Origin: Mortierella alpina
Lineage: Eukaryota; Mortierellomycota; Mortierellomycetes; Mortierellales; Mortierellaceae
DNA: 64,000 nt
Direction of reading: 5' to 3'
Assembly: GCA_029449245.1 (NCBI GenBank)
Contig: JANATF010000024.1
Span: forward strand, 124,001-188,000
Positions 36,001-45,844 of the stretch are shown here, piece by piece (the stretch's first letter is position 1; every line of letters begins with the position of its first letter). The notes below the pieces were generated by a model, which saw only the letters and a list, made by a program, of their open reading frames with translations, was not told the origin of the DNA and searched no databases. The position numbers and the translations under genes are program-made.

Positions 36001-39000
36001 ATGACTCCGAGCGCCTTCAAGCAACTAATTGACATCCATTCCGGGGAGCAGCTTGACGACAGCCTCCGCTACGTGGTCTTTGGTGGAGAGGCGCTTGCAC
36101 CTGCCATCCTAAAGCCCTGGTTCCACACACACGCTCCGGACCGCCCCAAGGTCGTGAACATGTACGGCATCACGGAGACTACAGTGCATGTCACCTATAG
36201 ACTGATGTCACCAGAGGATTGCTCTCAAACGACGAGCCCCATTGGAGTACGCATCCCTGACCTGCGGACATACGTGTTGAACGGCTGTGGACGACCTGTT
36301 CCTCTTGGTGTCATGGGAGAGCTGTTTGTCGGAGGTGCCGGTGTTACCCGTGGGTACCTAAACAGGCCTGATCTCACATCAGACCGCTTCCTCCCCGATC
36401 CGTTTGTTGATGGACAGGAGGGGCGGATGTACAAGACAGGCGACCTTGTCAAGCAACTTGCGGATGGCAGCCTGGTGTACATGGGCCGCAATGACCACCA
36501 AGTCAAGATCCGCGGCTTCCGTATCGAACTCGGTGAGATTGAGGCACGTTTGACTGACCACCCTCGAGTCATTGAGGCTGTGGTTATTCCTCTAGGCGAT
36601 GAAAGAAACAAGCGGCTTGTCGCATATGTTTCTATCCGTGAGGGCGACGTGTCTGAGGAAAACAGCGATGATGCTGAGTGTAAGTTGTTTGGTGATTTCA
36701 CATTGCGTCCTTGTTATGAGACTATGAAGACTTTTTTTTACCATCCGCTAACATTCGGCTTTATGACACCTAATAGCATCGTTCGCAGAGCAGTTGGCCT
36801 CGACACTCCGCAAACATTTGTCCACGAGATTGCCGGATTACATGATCCCCACCGCGTTCGTGCACATGACTGTGTTCCCGCTGACACCCAGTGGCAAACT
36901 CGACATGCGAGCACTTCCGGCGCCGAGTGAAGATAATGTCGCACGTCAGGCATACGAGGCTCCTGAGGGAGAGGTCGAGACGGCAATCGCATCCATCTGG
37001 TCGGAACTGCTGCAGATTGAGCGAGTGAGCCGACACGACAGCTTCTTTGCCCTTGGTGGCCACTCTCTGTTGGCTGTCCAGGTGATCTCAAAGCTCCATC
37101 GCCTTGGCCATTCGGTGTCAGTGCGCGCTCTTTTCGAGGCACCGACACTCGCAGTGTTCGCTGCTTCCATCGGACACCATCACACCATTGTCATCCCTCC
37201 CAACGTCATCACCTCGAGCACCACCACCATCACTCCTGAGATGCTTCCCCTCATCGATCTCAATCAGACCGACATTGATCATATTGTCGACCACGTGCCC
37301 GGTGGAGTATCCAACATCCAGGATATTTATGCACTCTCGCCACTGCAGGATGGCATTCTCTTTCATCATCTAATGGCCAAGAGTGGAGACCCTTACCTTC
37401 TCTATGTTGCCATGAGGTTCGATACGAGAATGGCGCTGGATCAACATCTTGCCGGAATGCAACAAATTGTAAACCGTCACGACATTCTGAGGACAGCTTT
37501 CATGTGGGAGAACCTCTCTACACCGGCGCAGGTTGTATGGCGAAAGGCCCCTGTAACGGTTATGGAACTTGATCTGGATCCGTCGGAGGGCCCTATTTTG
37601 CAGCAGATGAAGCAGCGGTTCGATCCTCTTCATTACAAGATTGATCTGACACAGGCGCCGGTACTCCGTTTCGCAGTGGCCCAAGACATCGACAATCAGT
37701 GGATCCTTGTCAGGCTACTTCACCATCTGGTTGAGGACAACTCGACATTGAAGGTCCTGCACTCCGAGCTGCAGACGTTTTCGGAGAACAACAATGCCGT
37801 CTTACCCCCAGCCGAGCCCTACCGCAACCTTATTGCTCAAGCCCGTTTGGGTATGAGCCAACAGGCTCACGAGAAGTTCTTCAAAGCCATGTTGGAGGAC
37901 ATCGACACACCCTCTCTTCCATTTGGAATGGCCAATGTCCATGGTGAGGGTGCCAATGTGATAGTCTCAGACCGGATGCTGCCACAGAGTTTGAACGACC
38001 GACTTCGGTCTCAAGCAAAGAGGTTAGGCGTAACTGTCGCCAGTTTGTGCCATGTCGCATGGGCCCAAGTGATTGCCCGTACAAGCGGACAACAACGAGT
38101 TGTGTTTGGTACTGTTCTATTCGGGCGTATGCAGGCCGAGACGAGCGCAGATCAGGCGATGGGACTCTATATCAACACACTGCCAATCCGGGTCGATATC
38201 GACAGCAGAAGTGTCGAGGAGAGCGTTCAGCAAACCCACTCTCTGCTCGCAAAGCTATTGGAACACGAACATGCACCGCTGACTTTGGCTCAGCGCTGCA
38301 GTGGCATTCCTGCTGGAGGTCCTCTTTTCAGCTCGCTGCTCAACTACCGCCATAGCGAGGACGATGACGAGGAGGAGTCGGGCGAAGAGGACATGGAGCT
38401 TTTGGACTTCCAGGAGCGCATCAACTACCCCTTTGGTATCTCTGTGGAAGACCTTGGCACGTCCCTCGGATTGACAGCGCAGGTGGCGTCCCCACTGGAC
38501 TCTTACCGCGTATGTAGCTACATGCAAGAAGCCATGGACAGCCTGGCAAATGCACTGGAGAACAGCCCCAAGATGTCAGTTGCGCAGCTGGATGTACTGC
38601 CAGTTGAAGAACGCACCCTGTTGCTCGAGACATGGAACAACTCGGCAGAGGAATACCCCGACAGCCTTTGCCTTCACCACATGTTTGAACAGCAAGTCGA
38701 GCGAACTCCAGATGCCGTCGCTGTCGTGCACGGGTATCAGTCGCTGACCTATAGTGAACTGAATGCACGCGCCAATAGCATCGCACATCATCTGGTCCAC
38801 CTTGGAATCCAGCCAGATGAACGCGTGGCGATTTGTGTGAAGCGCTCTCCGGAAATGCTCGCAGGAATAATGGCCATTTTGAAGGTTGGAGGCGCCTATG
38901 TGCCTCTCGATCCACTCTTTGCCAGCGACCGCTTGAAGGACATCATCAACGACGCTGCACCAAGAATTCTGCTCGCTGATGAGGCAGGTAGATCAGCGCT

Positions 39001-42000
39001 CGGAAAATCAATTGTCTCTGGTTTGGTCGCAGTCGACCCGACCTTGTTTGGAGCTGATATCGGCACTTCACCTCGTGTCGCCGGCCTTACCTGCAGGAAT
39101 CTGGCATATGTCATTTACACTTCAGGAACAACAGGAAAGCCCAAGGGAGTCTTAGTCGAGCACCAGGGAGTCGTCAACCTCCTCACGTCTCGCCAAAAGC
39201 ACCAGCATGTTCAGCCCTCAAGCAACATGACCCAGTTCTTCTCTTACAGCTTCGACGCCAGCATTCTCGAAATCTTTGGTTCCCTTTCCTTTGGTGGCAC
39301 TCTGCACATCCTGCAAGAAGATGTGCGCCTCGACTTCCAGCAACTTTGGACCTACATGGAGAAGTATCAGATCACCCATGCGGCGTTGACGCCAGCCGTG
39401 CTTCAGAACTGCGAGGGTCTATCGCCTCTGGTATCAATGTCAACCTTGATCATTGGAGGAGAATCGCTTTCAGAAGGAATGGTGCGGAGAGTCAGTGAGC
39501 TGATGCCCAATGCAGCTGTTGTCAACGAGTATGGTCCAACAGAGGCAACAGTAGCGACGCTGTCATGGAAATACTCCAAGGATGGCATGATCGGTCACGA
39601 CATGGTCCCCGTCGGCCGGCCCTTGTCCAACAAGCGGGTGTATCTTTTGGATGACCATAGTCGTCCTGTGCCTCTGGGAGCGGTGGGTGAACTCTATATT
39701 GGAGGCACCGGTATAGCAAGAGGATATCTGAACAGGCCTGATCTCACAGCCGAAAAGTTCCTTGTCGACCCCTTCGCACGCGAGTCTGGGGCCATGATGT
39801 ACAGGACTGGCGACCTCGCCAAGTACCACCCCGATGGCAATGTCATTTGCTTGGGCCGAAACGACGACCAAGTCAAGATTCGAGGCTTCCGAGTTGAACT
39901 CGGCGAGATTGAGGCACGACTCACTGAGCACCCCCAAGTGTCCGAAGCAGTGGTTGTACCAATGGGTGCAGGCAGCCTGCTGCGACTTGTTGCTTACATC
40001 ATTGCTCGGACTGAGGATGTATTAGAGCTAACCATTGACGGTAAGAGGGCATGAACATTGGGTTGTTTTAGCTGAGGTGCTGTTAAGATGATTACGAGCT
40101 CCGTCCCTAACATGATAACCTTGTTCACGCATTAATTAGCAGCAGAGCCAATGCAGTTGTCGTCAACGCTTCGCTCGCACCTTGCCACCAAGCTGCCAGA
40201 GTATATGGTGCCGTCGGCATTCGTTTGCCTCACTGCCCTCCCATTGACGTCCAATGGCAAACTTGATCGACGAGCACTACCAGCTCCTAGCGACGATGAT
40301 TACGCCCGTGAAGCGTTCGAAGCGCCGCAAGGAGAGGTCGAGACAGCACTCGCGTCGATTTGGTGTGAGCTGCTGCAACTGAAGCGAGTAAGCCGGAACG
40401 ACAGCTTCTTTGCGCTCGGCGGCCACTCTCTGCTTGCCGTCCAAGTCATCTCGAGGCTTCATCGTTTGGGCCACTCGGTTTCCGTGCGCGCTCTCTTTGA
40501 CTCACCCACCCTCTCGGCACTCGCTCAGTCAATTGGGCAACACAGCGCCATTGTTGTGCCTCCCAACTACATCACTCCGGGTGTCACTCGCATCACGCCT
40601 GAGATGCTGCCCCTCATCGATCTCACTCAGATGGATATTGATCACATCATCGAGCGCGTTCCCGGCGGAGTGTCTAACGTCCAGGACATCTACGCTCTGT
40701 CGCCACTGCAAGACGGAATCTTGTTCCACCACCTGATGCAAAAAACTGGCGACCCGTATCTGTTCTTTACTGCAAGATCATTCGACACCCGACTATCCTT
40801 GGACATGCATCTGTCTGCCATGCAGCAGATCGTAGACAGGCACGACATTCTGCGCACTTCCTTTATGTGGGAAGGACTTTCAGCGCCGGCTCAAGTTGTC
40901 TGGCGCACGGCACCACTTTCGATCACTGAACTTGACCTGGATCCGACGCAAGTCTCAGCCGTCCAGCAGCTGCAAGAGAAATTTGATCCTCGGTACAACC
41001 GCATCGATCTTTCACAAGCGCCATTGCTGCGTCTCGCAGTGGCTCAGGACCTAGATGGCCGATGGATTCTCATGGAGTTGCTTCATCACACGATTGGCGA
41101 TCACTCCACCCTGGAAACAACTGAGATCGAGCTGAGAGAGATCCAAGAGGGCCGCGGAGCCGATCTTCTTGTGCCGCATCCATACCGCAACCTCATTGCT
41201 CAAGCACGCCTAGGTGTGAGTCAAGAGGCGCATGAGAAGTTCTTTAAGGAGATGCTTGCGGACTTTGACACACCCTCGCTTCCGTTTGGAATCGCAGACA
41301 TATTTGGAGACGGATCTCAGGTCACAGAATGCCATCGCATGCTGCCTCAGAGTTTGAACGATCGACTTCGAATCCAAGCCAAGAGGCTGGGAGTCAGTGT
41401 CGCCAGCATATGCCATGTTGCCTGGGCCCAGGTCATTGCCCGTACGAGTGGACAGCAACGAGTCGTGTTTGGCACGGTGCTCTTTGGTCGTATGCAAGCC
41501 GAGACGAGCTCGGACCAAGCGATGGGTCTTTACATCAACACTCTGCCGTTCCGAGTTGATGTTAACAACGCAAGTGTTGAGGAAGGCGTACATAAGGCAC
41601 AGTCGTTGCTCGCCAAACTACTGGAACACGAGCACGCGTCGCTGACTTTGGCGCAAAGCTGCAGCGGTATTCCTTCCGGATCACCTCTGTTCAGCTCGCT
41701 GCTGAACTACCGTCACAACAGCCCCGATATTCTGGAGGAAGCATCAAACAATCCAGAAATGGACATTTTGAACTCTCAGGAGCGTACCAACTACCCACTC
41801 GGCCTATCAGTGGAGGACTTTGGAACGTCGCTTGGACTGACAGCGCAAGCCGTACTGCCACTGGATCCCAGTCGCATATGTGGCTACATGCAGGAAGCCC
41901 TCGACAGCCTGGCAAGCGCTTTGGAGCTCAATCCCAAGATGCCAGTCGTGCAGCTGAATGCTCTTCCTGCCGAGGAGCGTGATCTGATGCTTCAAGCTTT

Positions 42001-44684
42001 CAACGACACTGCAGACGAACATCCCAGCAGCCTGTGCCTCCACCGTATGTTTGAGCATCAAGTCGAGCGCACACCAGATGCCGTTGCTATGGTGCATGAC
42101 GATCAGTCGTTGACCTACAGTGAACTGAATGCGCGTGCCAACTGCCTGGCGCACCATCTCATCCGGCTCGGAGTCCAGGTTGAGACGCTTGTTGCCATTT
42201 GTGTCAAGAGGTCCCCGGAGATGCTCATTGCGATATTGGCCGTCCTCAAGGCTGGCGGCGCCTACGTGCCTTTAGATCCACTGTACGCGAGCGACCGTCT
42301 CAAGGATATCATCAGCGACGCTGCACCGAGTGTGCTTATTGCCGACGACCAGGGACGAAAAGCGCTCAAAGATCAATTTGTCGCTACCCTGACTGTTGTT
42401 GACCCGAGCACGACTCCCGTAGGAGTCTACAGCAACCCGCATGTTGATGGTCTTACATCCAATAGCCTGGCCTACGTCATTTATACCTCAGGAACAACAG
42501 GCACACCCAAGGGAGTTATGGTCGAGCACCATGGCGTCGTCAATCTCGTTTCTTCTCGCCAAAAGCAGCTTCTCATTGAGCCCACGAGCCGTATGACTCT
42601 ATTCTTCTCTGTCAGTTTCGACCCAAGTCTGCTTGAGATCTTCGGCACCCTTGGCTTTGGAGGCGCTCTTCACATTCTCGAGGATCACATCCGCCAGGAC
42701 CGGCATCTTCTCTGGAAGTACCTGGAGCACCATCGTATCACCCATGCCATTCTGACCCCGGCCGTGCTCCAAGAGTTCGATGACTCTTCATCCTTGAGTG
42801 ATATGCATACGCTCCTTATCGGAGGCGAAGCACTATCAGCAGGACTTGCACGTAAAGCGAGAAAGATTGTGTCGAACGGAGCTGTCATCAACGAGTACGG
42901 GCCAACGGAAGCCTCTATTGCTGCATTGTCATGGCGATATGCAGAACATGTCTTGGATGAGCACACGCCTATCGGTAGACCTTTCTCCAACCGACGAGTG
43001 TATCTTTTGGACGCCAACGGCACCCCTGTACCTTTGGGTGCTATTGGAGAAATATGCCTGGGAGGCCTCGGAGTTGCACGAGGATACCTAAACAGACCGG
43101 ACTTGACTGCCGAAAGATTCGTTGCCGACCCATTCTCAGGAGTATCAGGAGCCCGCATGTACAAGACAGGAGATCTTGGCAAATTCCTACCCGATGGCAA
43201 CGTTGTCTATCTCGGACGTAACGACCACCAAGTCAAGATTCGTGGATTCCGCATCGAGCTCGGCGAAATTGAGGCGAGGTTGGCTGAGCACGCTATGGTG
43301 TCAGATGTTGTTGTTGTTGTTACTTCGGACTCTGACGCCAGCAAACAGCTAGTCGCCTATGTCGTTGCTAATCAAGAACACCTGACGCACGAAGTGGATG
43401 CTGTAGACTGTAAGTAGAACTGCACTGCTTGAACATGTGGGTGAGTGCGTTGTTGGCCAGCAGCATACTAACCTTCATCTCTTGAACTATGAATTGATAG
43501 CCTCGTCACTTGCACAGCTCGCTGCGACTCTTCGCTCCCATCTTACGGCTCGCTTGCCAGACTACATGGTTCCGGCCGCCTTCGTCCGTCTGGATGTCCT
43601 CCCACTGACCGCCAACGGCAAACTGGATCGACACGCCCTGCCTGCCCCTCTTAGCCATGCCTTTGCTACACAGGACTACGAGGAGCCAAGAGATGCAATC
43701 GAGAACATTCTGGCTGGCATCTGGGCAGAGCTGCTCAACATCGAGAGGGTAGGAAGGAACGACGGATTCTTTGTCATGGGAGGATACTCGCTGTTGGCTG
43801 TGCGAATGATCAGCCGCGTTCGAGCCATGCTTGGACTTGATTTGTCTCTGCGCACGCTATTTGAGGCACCGACAATTGCGGAACTGGCGCCCCGACTTCT
43901 TGCCACCGGCGTGTCACACGACGAGTCCTACGATGTCCTGCTGCCCATCAAGCCCCAAGGCAGCCAGCCACCATTGTTCTGCGTCCATCCCGGAACAGGA
44001 CTCAGCTGGTGCTACACCGGTCTCTCGGCACACTTGGACCCGGACCAGCCCTTGTACGGTCTTCAGGCACGCGGATTGATCGACAATGGCAAAATGGCAT
44101 CGACTCTTGACGAGATGGTGCTTGACTACGTCGACCAGATCCGTCACATCCAGCCTCATGGACCTTACCATCTGCTCGGTTACTCGCTTGGTGGCCTGGT
44201 TGCACACACCATGGCAGCTTACCTCGAGAAGCAAGGCGAGCAAGTGGCCCTTGTTGCCTTGATGGACACTCCTGCGGACTATCAAACCATGGCTCTGGAA
44301 GAGGAGGATGAGAACCATCAAGAACATGTTCTGGTCCAAACGTTCTCCAAGAACAGGGACCTGTGCTCGACCGACATGCTCAATCCCATTTTGAGGAGAG
44401 CGCTCCAAACAGTCGGTAGCAACAACAGCAGGATTGGCAGACTACAAGCGCCTCGCGTCACAAGTGGTGATCTTTTGTTTTTCCGTGCTACGGTCATGGA
44501 GAATGAAGGCCGGACCATCGTGGACCCCGACGTCTGGAAGCCCTACGTTCAAGGTTCGATTGAGGTCTGTGATATTGAGTGCGCACACAACTCTATGGAT
44601 ATGCCAGCGGCCACAGTAGCAGTCAGTCAGGTCCTCAACCAGAAGCTGCGCCAGAGTCATTACTGCCTGCAGAAGGAAGAATAG
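20228..44684 (+). CDS. Heptamodular NRPS, copy 1, bacterial-type with dual E/C domains and TE
   Basis: Cytosolic peptide synthetase of about 7763 residues. Exons: 20228-20248, 20347-20424, 20524-20609, 20707-20801, 20920-23244, 23332-26562, 26664-29903, 30001-33273, 33364-34041, 34133-36679, 36777-40040, 40140-43409 and 43501-44684. Domains: Ser-rich leader, truncated C, A1-T1, E/C-A2-T2, E/C-A3-T3, E/C-A4-T4, LCL-A5-T5, E/C-A6-T6, E/C-A7-T7-TE. No in-frame stop interrupts the spliced frame, so it looks functional. Dual E/C domains and an EntF-like TE are typical of bacterial NRPSs; the introns show the gene is settled in a fungal genome. Exons 1-4 are inferred from conservation with the second copy plus splice signals. 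By memory the architecture recalls the heptamodular malpinin synthetase of Mortierella alpina; that is unverified, so no symbol is given. A 4'-phosphopantetheinyl transferase must be supplied from elsewhere. Confidence 0.93.
20696..20707 (+). other. Altered 3' splice site of intron 3, NRPS copy 1
   Basis: Copy 2 has a normal acceptor, TTTCAG before CGATAG (46312-46317). At the equivalent place copy 1 reads TTTCTG, so the AG is gone. The next AG, six bases on (20705-20706), gives AG|TGG and keeps frame, dropping two codons. I used 20707 as the exon start for that reason. Confidence 0.65.
21063..23730 (+). other. NRPS copy 1 module 1: truncated C - A1 (Thr-like) - T1
   Basis: The module begins in the middle of a condensation domain (about 21063-21810): only the C-terminal lobe is present, with no HHxxxDG. 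The lobe is close to that of module 5, but the stretch equivalent to module 5's [11 protein letters not shown] reads [12 protein letters not shown]1 (about 21850-23480, interrupted by the intron 23245-23331) has all core motifs. My reading of its ten pocket positions is D-F-W-N-I-G-L-I-Y-K, close to the threonine code DFWNIGMVHK. T1 has the pantetheine Ser at 23619-23621 in GGHSL. A1 therefore probably loads the first residue, with the lobe acting as a scaffold. Confidence 0.85.
23783..27070 (+). other. NRPS copy 1 module 2: dual E/C - A2 - T2
   Basis: The condensation domain (about 23783-25170) has the extended first motif HHLMHKTGD and the second motif [11 protein letters not shown], both marks of dual epimerisation/condensation domains; it should convert residue 1 to D before coupling. 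A2 (about 25216-26810, intron 26563-26663) gives my pocket reading D-F-W-T-T-G-D-I-S-K, which I cannot match to a known substrate; the Asp at the seventh position could favour a polar or basic side chain. T2 Ser is at 26951. Confidence 0.85.
27116..30405 (+). other. NRPS copy 1 module 3: dual E/C - A3 - T3
   Basis: The dual E/C domain (about 27116-28500) has second motif [11 protein letters not shown], but its first motif reads HNLMHKVGD, with Asn for the second His; epimerisation efficiency could be affected. A3 (about 28558-30140, intron 29904-30000) is close to A2 in sequence. Its pocket reading is D-F-W-A-S-G-L-I-A-K, a small or hydrophobic pocket with no assignable substrate. T3 Ser is at 30288. 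Confidence 0.85.
30453..33770 (+). other. NRPS copy 1 module 4: dual E/C - A4 - T4
   Basis: The dual E/C domain (about 30453-31830) has HHLMHKVGD and [12 protein letters not shown]4 (about 31898-33510, intron 33274-33363) has pocket reading D-P-W-I-L-G-E-I-A-K, of the same subfamily as A6 and A7. T4 (Ser at 33648) is followed by RLVNRV rather than QVISRL, in keeping with handing its peptide to an LCL domain instead of an E/C domain. Confidence 0.85.
33789..37160 (+). other. NRPS copy 1 module 5: LCL condensation - A5 (Thr) - T5
   Basis: This is the only elongation module without an E/C domain. Its condensation domain (about 33789-35215) carries the classic HHIVSDGWS motif near 34300 and is split by its own intron (34042-34132). 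Residue 4 should therefore remain L. A5 (about 35287-36930, intron 36680-36776) has pocket reading D-F-W-N-V-G-M-V-H-K, a strong match to threonine codes, with [12 protein letters not shown] as in Thr-type domains. T5 Ser is at 37064. The second half of this C domain, with A5, is the closest relative of module 1. Confidence 0.88.
37229..40530 (+). other. NRPS copy 1 module 6: dual E/C - A6 - T6
   Basis: The E/C domain (about 37229-38600) keeps HHLMAKSGD, but its second motif reads [11 protein letters not shown] where the other modules have HHxxGDHSTLE. Both His and the Asp remain, so condensation may persist. An acidic loop ([12 protein letters not shown], about 38355-38393) is peculiar to this module. 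A6 (about 38671-40290, intron 40041-40139) has pocket reading D-A-L-A-I-G-E-V-A-K, apparently hydrophobic. T6 Ser is at 40427. Confidence 0.85.
40592..43920 (+). other. NRPS copy 1 module 7: dual E/C - A7 - T7
   Basis: The dual E/C domain (about 40592-41975) has HHLMQKTGD and [12 protein letters not shown]7 (about 42039-43650, intron 43410-43500) has pocket reading D-P-L-I-L-G-E-I-A-K, differing from A4 only at the third position. T7 has Ser at 43788 in [11 protein letters not shown]: Tyr replaces the usual His before the attachment Ser, and the domain is the most divergent T of the protein, consistent with serving the thioesterase. Confidence 0.85.
43929..44684 (+). other. NRPS copy 1: C-terminal type I thioesterase
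   Basis: Alpha/beta-hydrolase release domain of about 250 residues. [10 protein letters not shown] opens the domain. The nucleophile Ser is in GYSLGG (44184-44186), the acid is probably the Asp of LMDTP (about 44265), and the His is in CAHNSMDMP (near 44587). The set resembles EntF-like bacterial thioesterases rather than the terminal reductase or cyclising condensation domains common in ascomycete NRPSs. Whether it hydrolyses or cyclises cannot be told from sequence. Confidence 0.9.
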
Positions 44685-45844
44685 ATGGAGAACCGAGTGA
44701 AAACTGAATAAACGTTGATCATCACTGTTGTAAAGAACGCAGTTTTTATGTCCCGCTATGATAGATGATACTTTCCGGGGATGACAGTTCCTATACTCTG
44801 ATTTCTCAGTAGTTTATTAATATCTCGCCGATGCTGCGCGGCACTAAGTCAATCCCAGCTGCCTTTCTCCTTTGTGGCGTGCCTTACCTCGCAGGCTCTC
44901 ACTCAAATACAGGCACAGACTTTCTCTTTTTCCATATGCAATTGTTCGCCCTTGCATGTTCATTATGTAGAACCTGGACACGTTGTTACACTGAGCGGTG
45001 TAGTGTTTTCCCATGAAGCACTCGCCCTTCCCTTGCTATTGGAGACACAAAATTCACAGTTAGTCTGCTGTTATCGGCATCAGGAACCGAAATATTGAGG
45101 CGCGGTGCTAGAAATTGGTGGCGTGGCACTGTGCGGTAATAAGGTCCCCGCGCCTCCGTTGTTTGTGCAACCAAAACCGAAGGCCAAGATGTGTGCTTTA
45201 CTGTGATTTTGTGTATTGTAGTTGCCCAATGCTGAGGGCTTTACGAGGGGCGCAATTCCGTCCAGTATACAGTAGACGAGTCCATGCCATCTTCGTAGTC
45301 GTCCAGGATTTGCTCGCAAATGGCATTATTGTTGGCTAATGCATGTTTTCATCGTCCTCTCAAGCGTTAAGCACGTGTTAGTAACTCGACGGGTAGTGAG
45401 TGGAATGGTTATCGTGAAGGATCGTTATGTGCTAGTGAGAAGTGCTAGTTCACAAAAACATGTTAGGGCTGCATGGGCTTGTTTGTCGAACGACACAGTC
45501 AAACAACGACAACAGGGCAACATAAAGAGTACTGGAGTTTCAAGCTATGACAGTAACACACACCATGCATGTCACGATAGTGTCTGTTCAATGTCCATCC
45601 TTCTGTCACAGTAGCACAAGGCAAACGAAGACGAATACGCCTTGGTGGGCGAAGATTAGGATACGGATGTCACTGCCGCGAGCTACTCAAGTTGTGGGAA
45701 AGGAGACCATGGACGTCTGCAATAAAGTGTGCGCATATTTAGACCAGACGTTGAAGCACATTTTCGTCAGGTTGTCCTCGCAATTCATTCCAACGCATCA
45801 AAAATCGCACACACATCCATACGCAACTGAATAACTAGTGCAAC
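44685..45844. other. Spacer between the tandem NRPS copies
   Basis: About 1.16 kb with no supportable gene on either strand. It holds the first gene's 3' UTR and the second gene's promoter. Only a weak resemblance to the first copy's upstream is visible, for example CACACATTCAT against CACACATCCAT about 25 bases before each ATG, so the two genes probably have different promoters. Confidence 0.6.
44707..44712 (+). terminator. AATAAA polyadenylation signal after NRPS copy 1
   Basis: AATAAA 22 bases after the stop codon at 44682-44684. It is close to the stop but within the range seen for fungal 3' UTRs. Confidence 0.55.

Larger units (their letters stand above)
20228..38422 (+). repeat. Left unit of the large tandem duplication
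   Basis: This segment corresponds base for base, with few changes, to 45845-64000. Similarity is patchy: exons 1-4 and their introns are clearly diverged, while exon 5 through exon 8 including introns are nearly identical. The unit continues beyond 38422, but its partner is cut by the window end. Confidence 0.95.

Noticed and set aside
20228-44684. Reading the window as bacterial because of the NRPS type
   Set aside because: Consistent spliceosomal introns, an AATAAA signal, GRAM-VASt, LIM-RhoGAP and TATA-led genes show a fungal nuclear genome.
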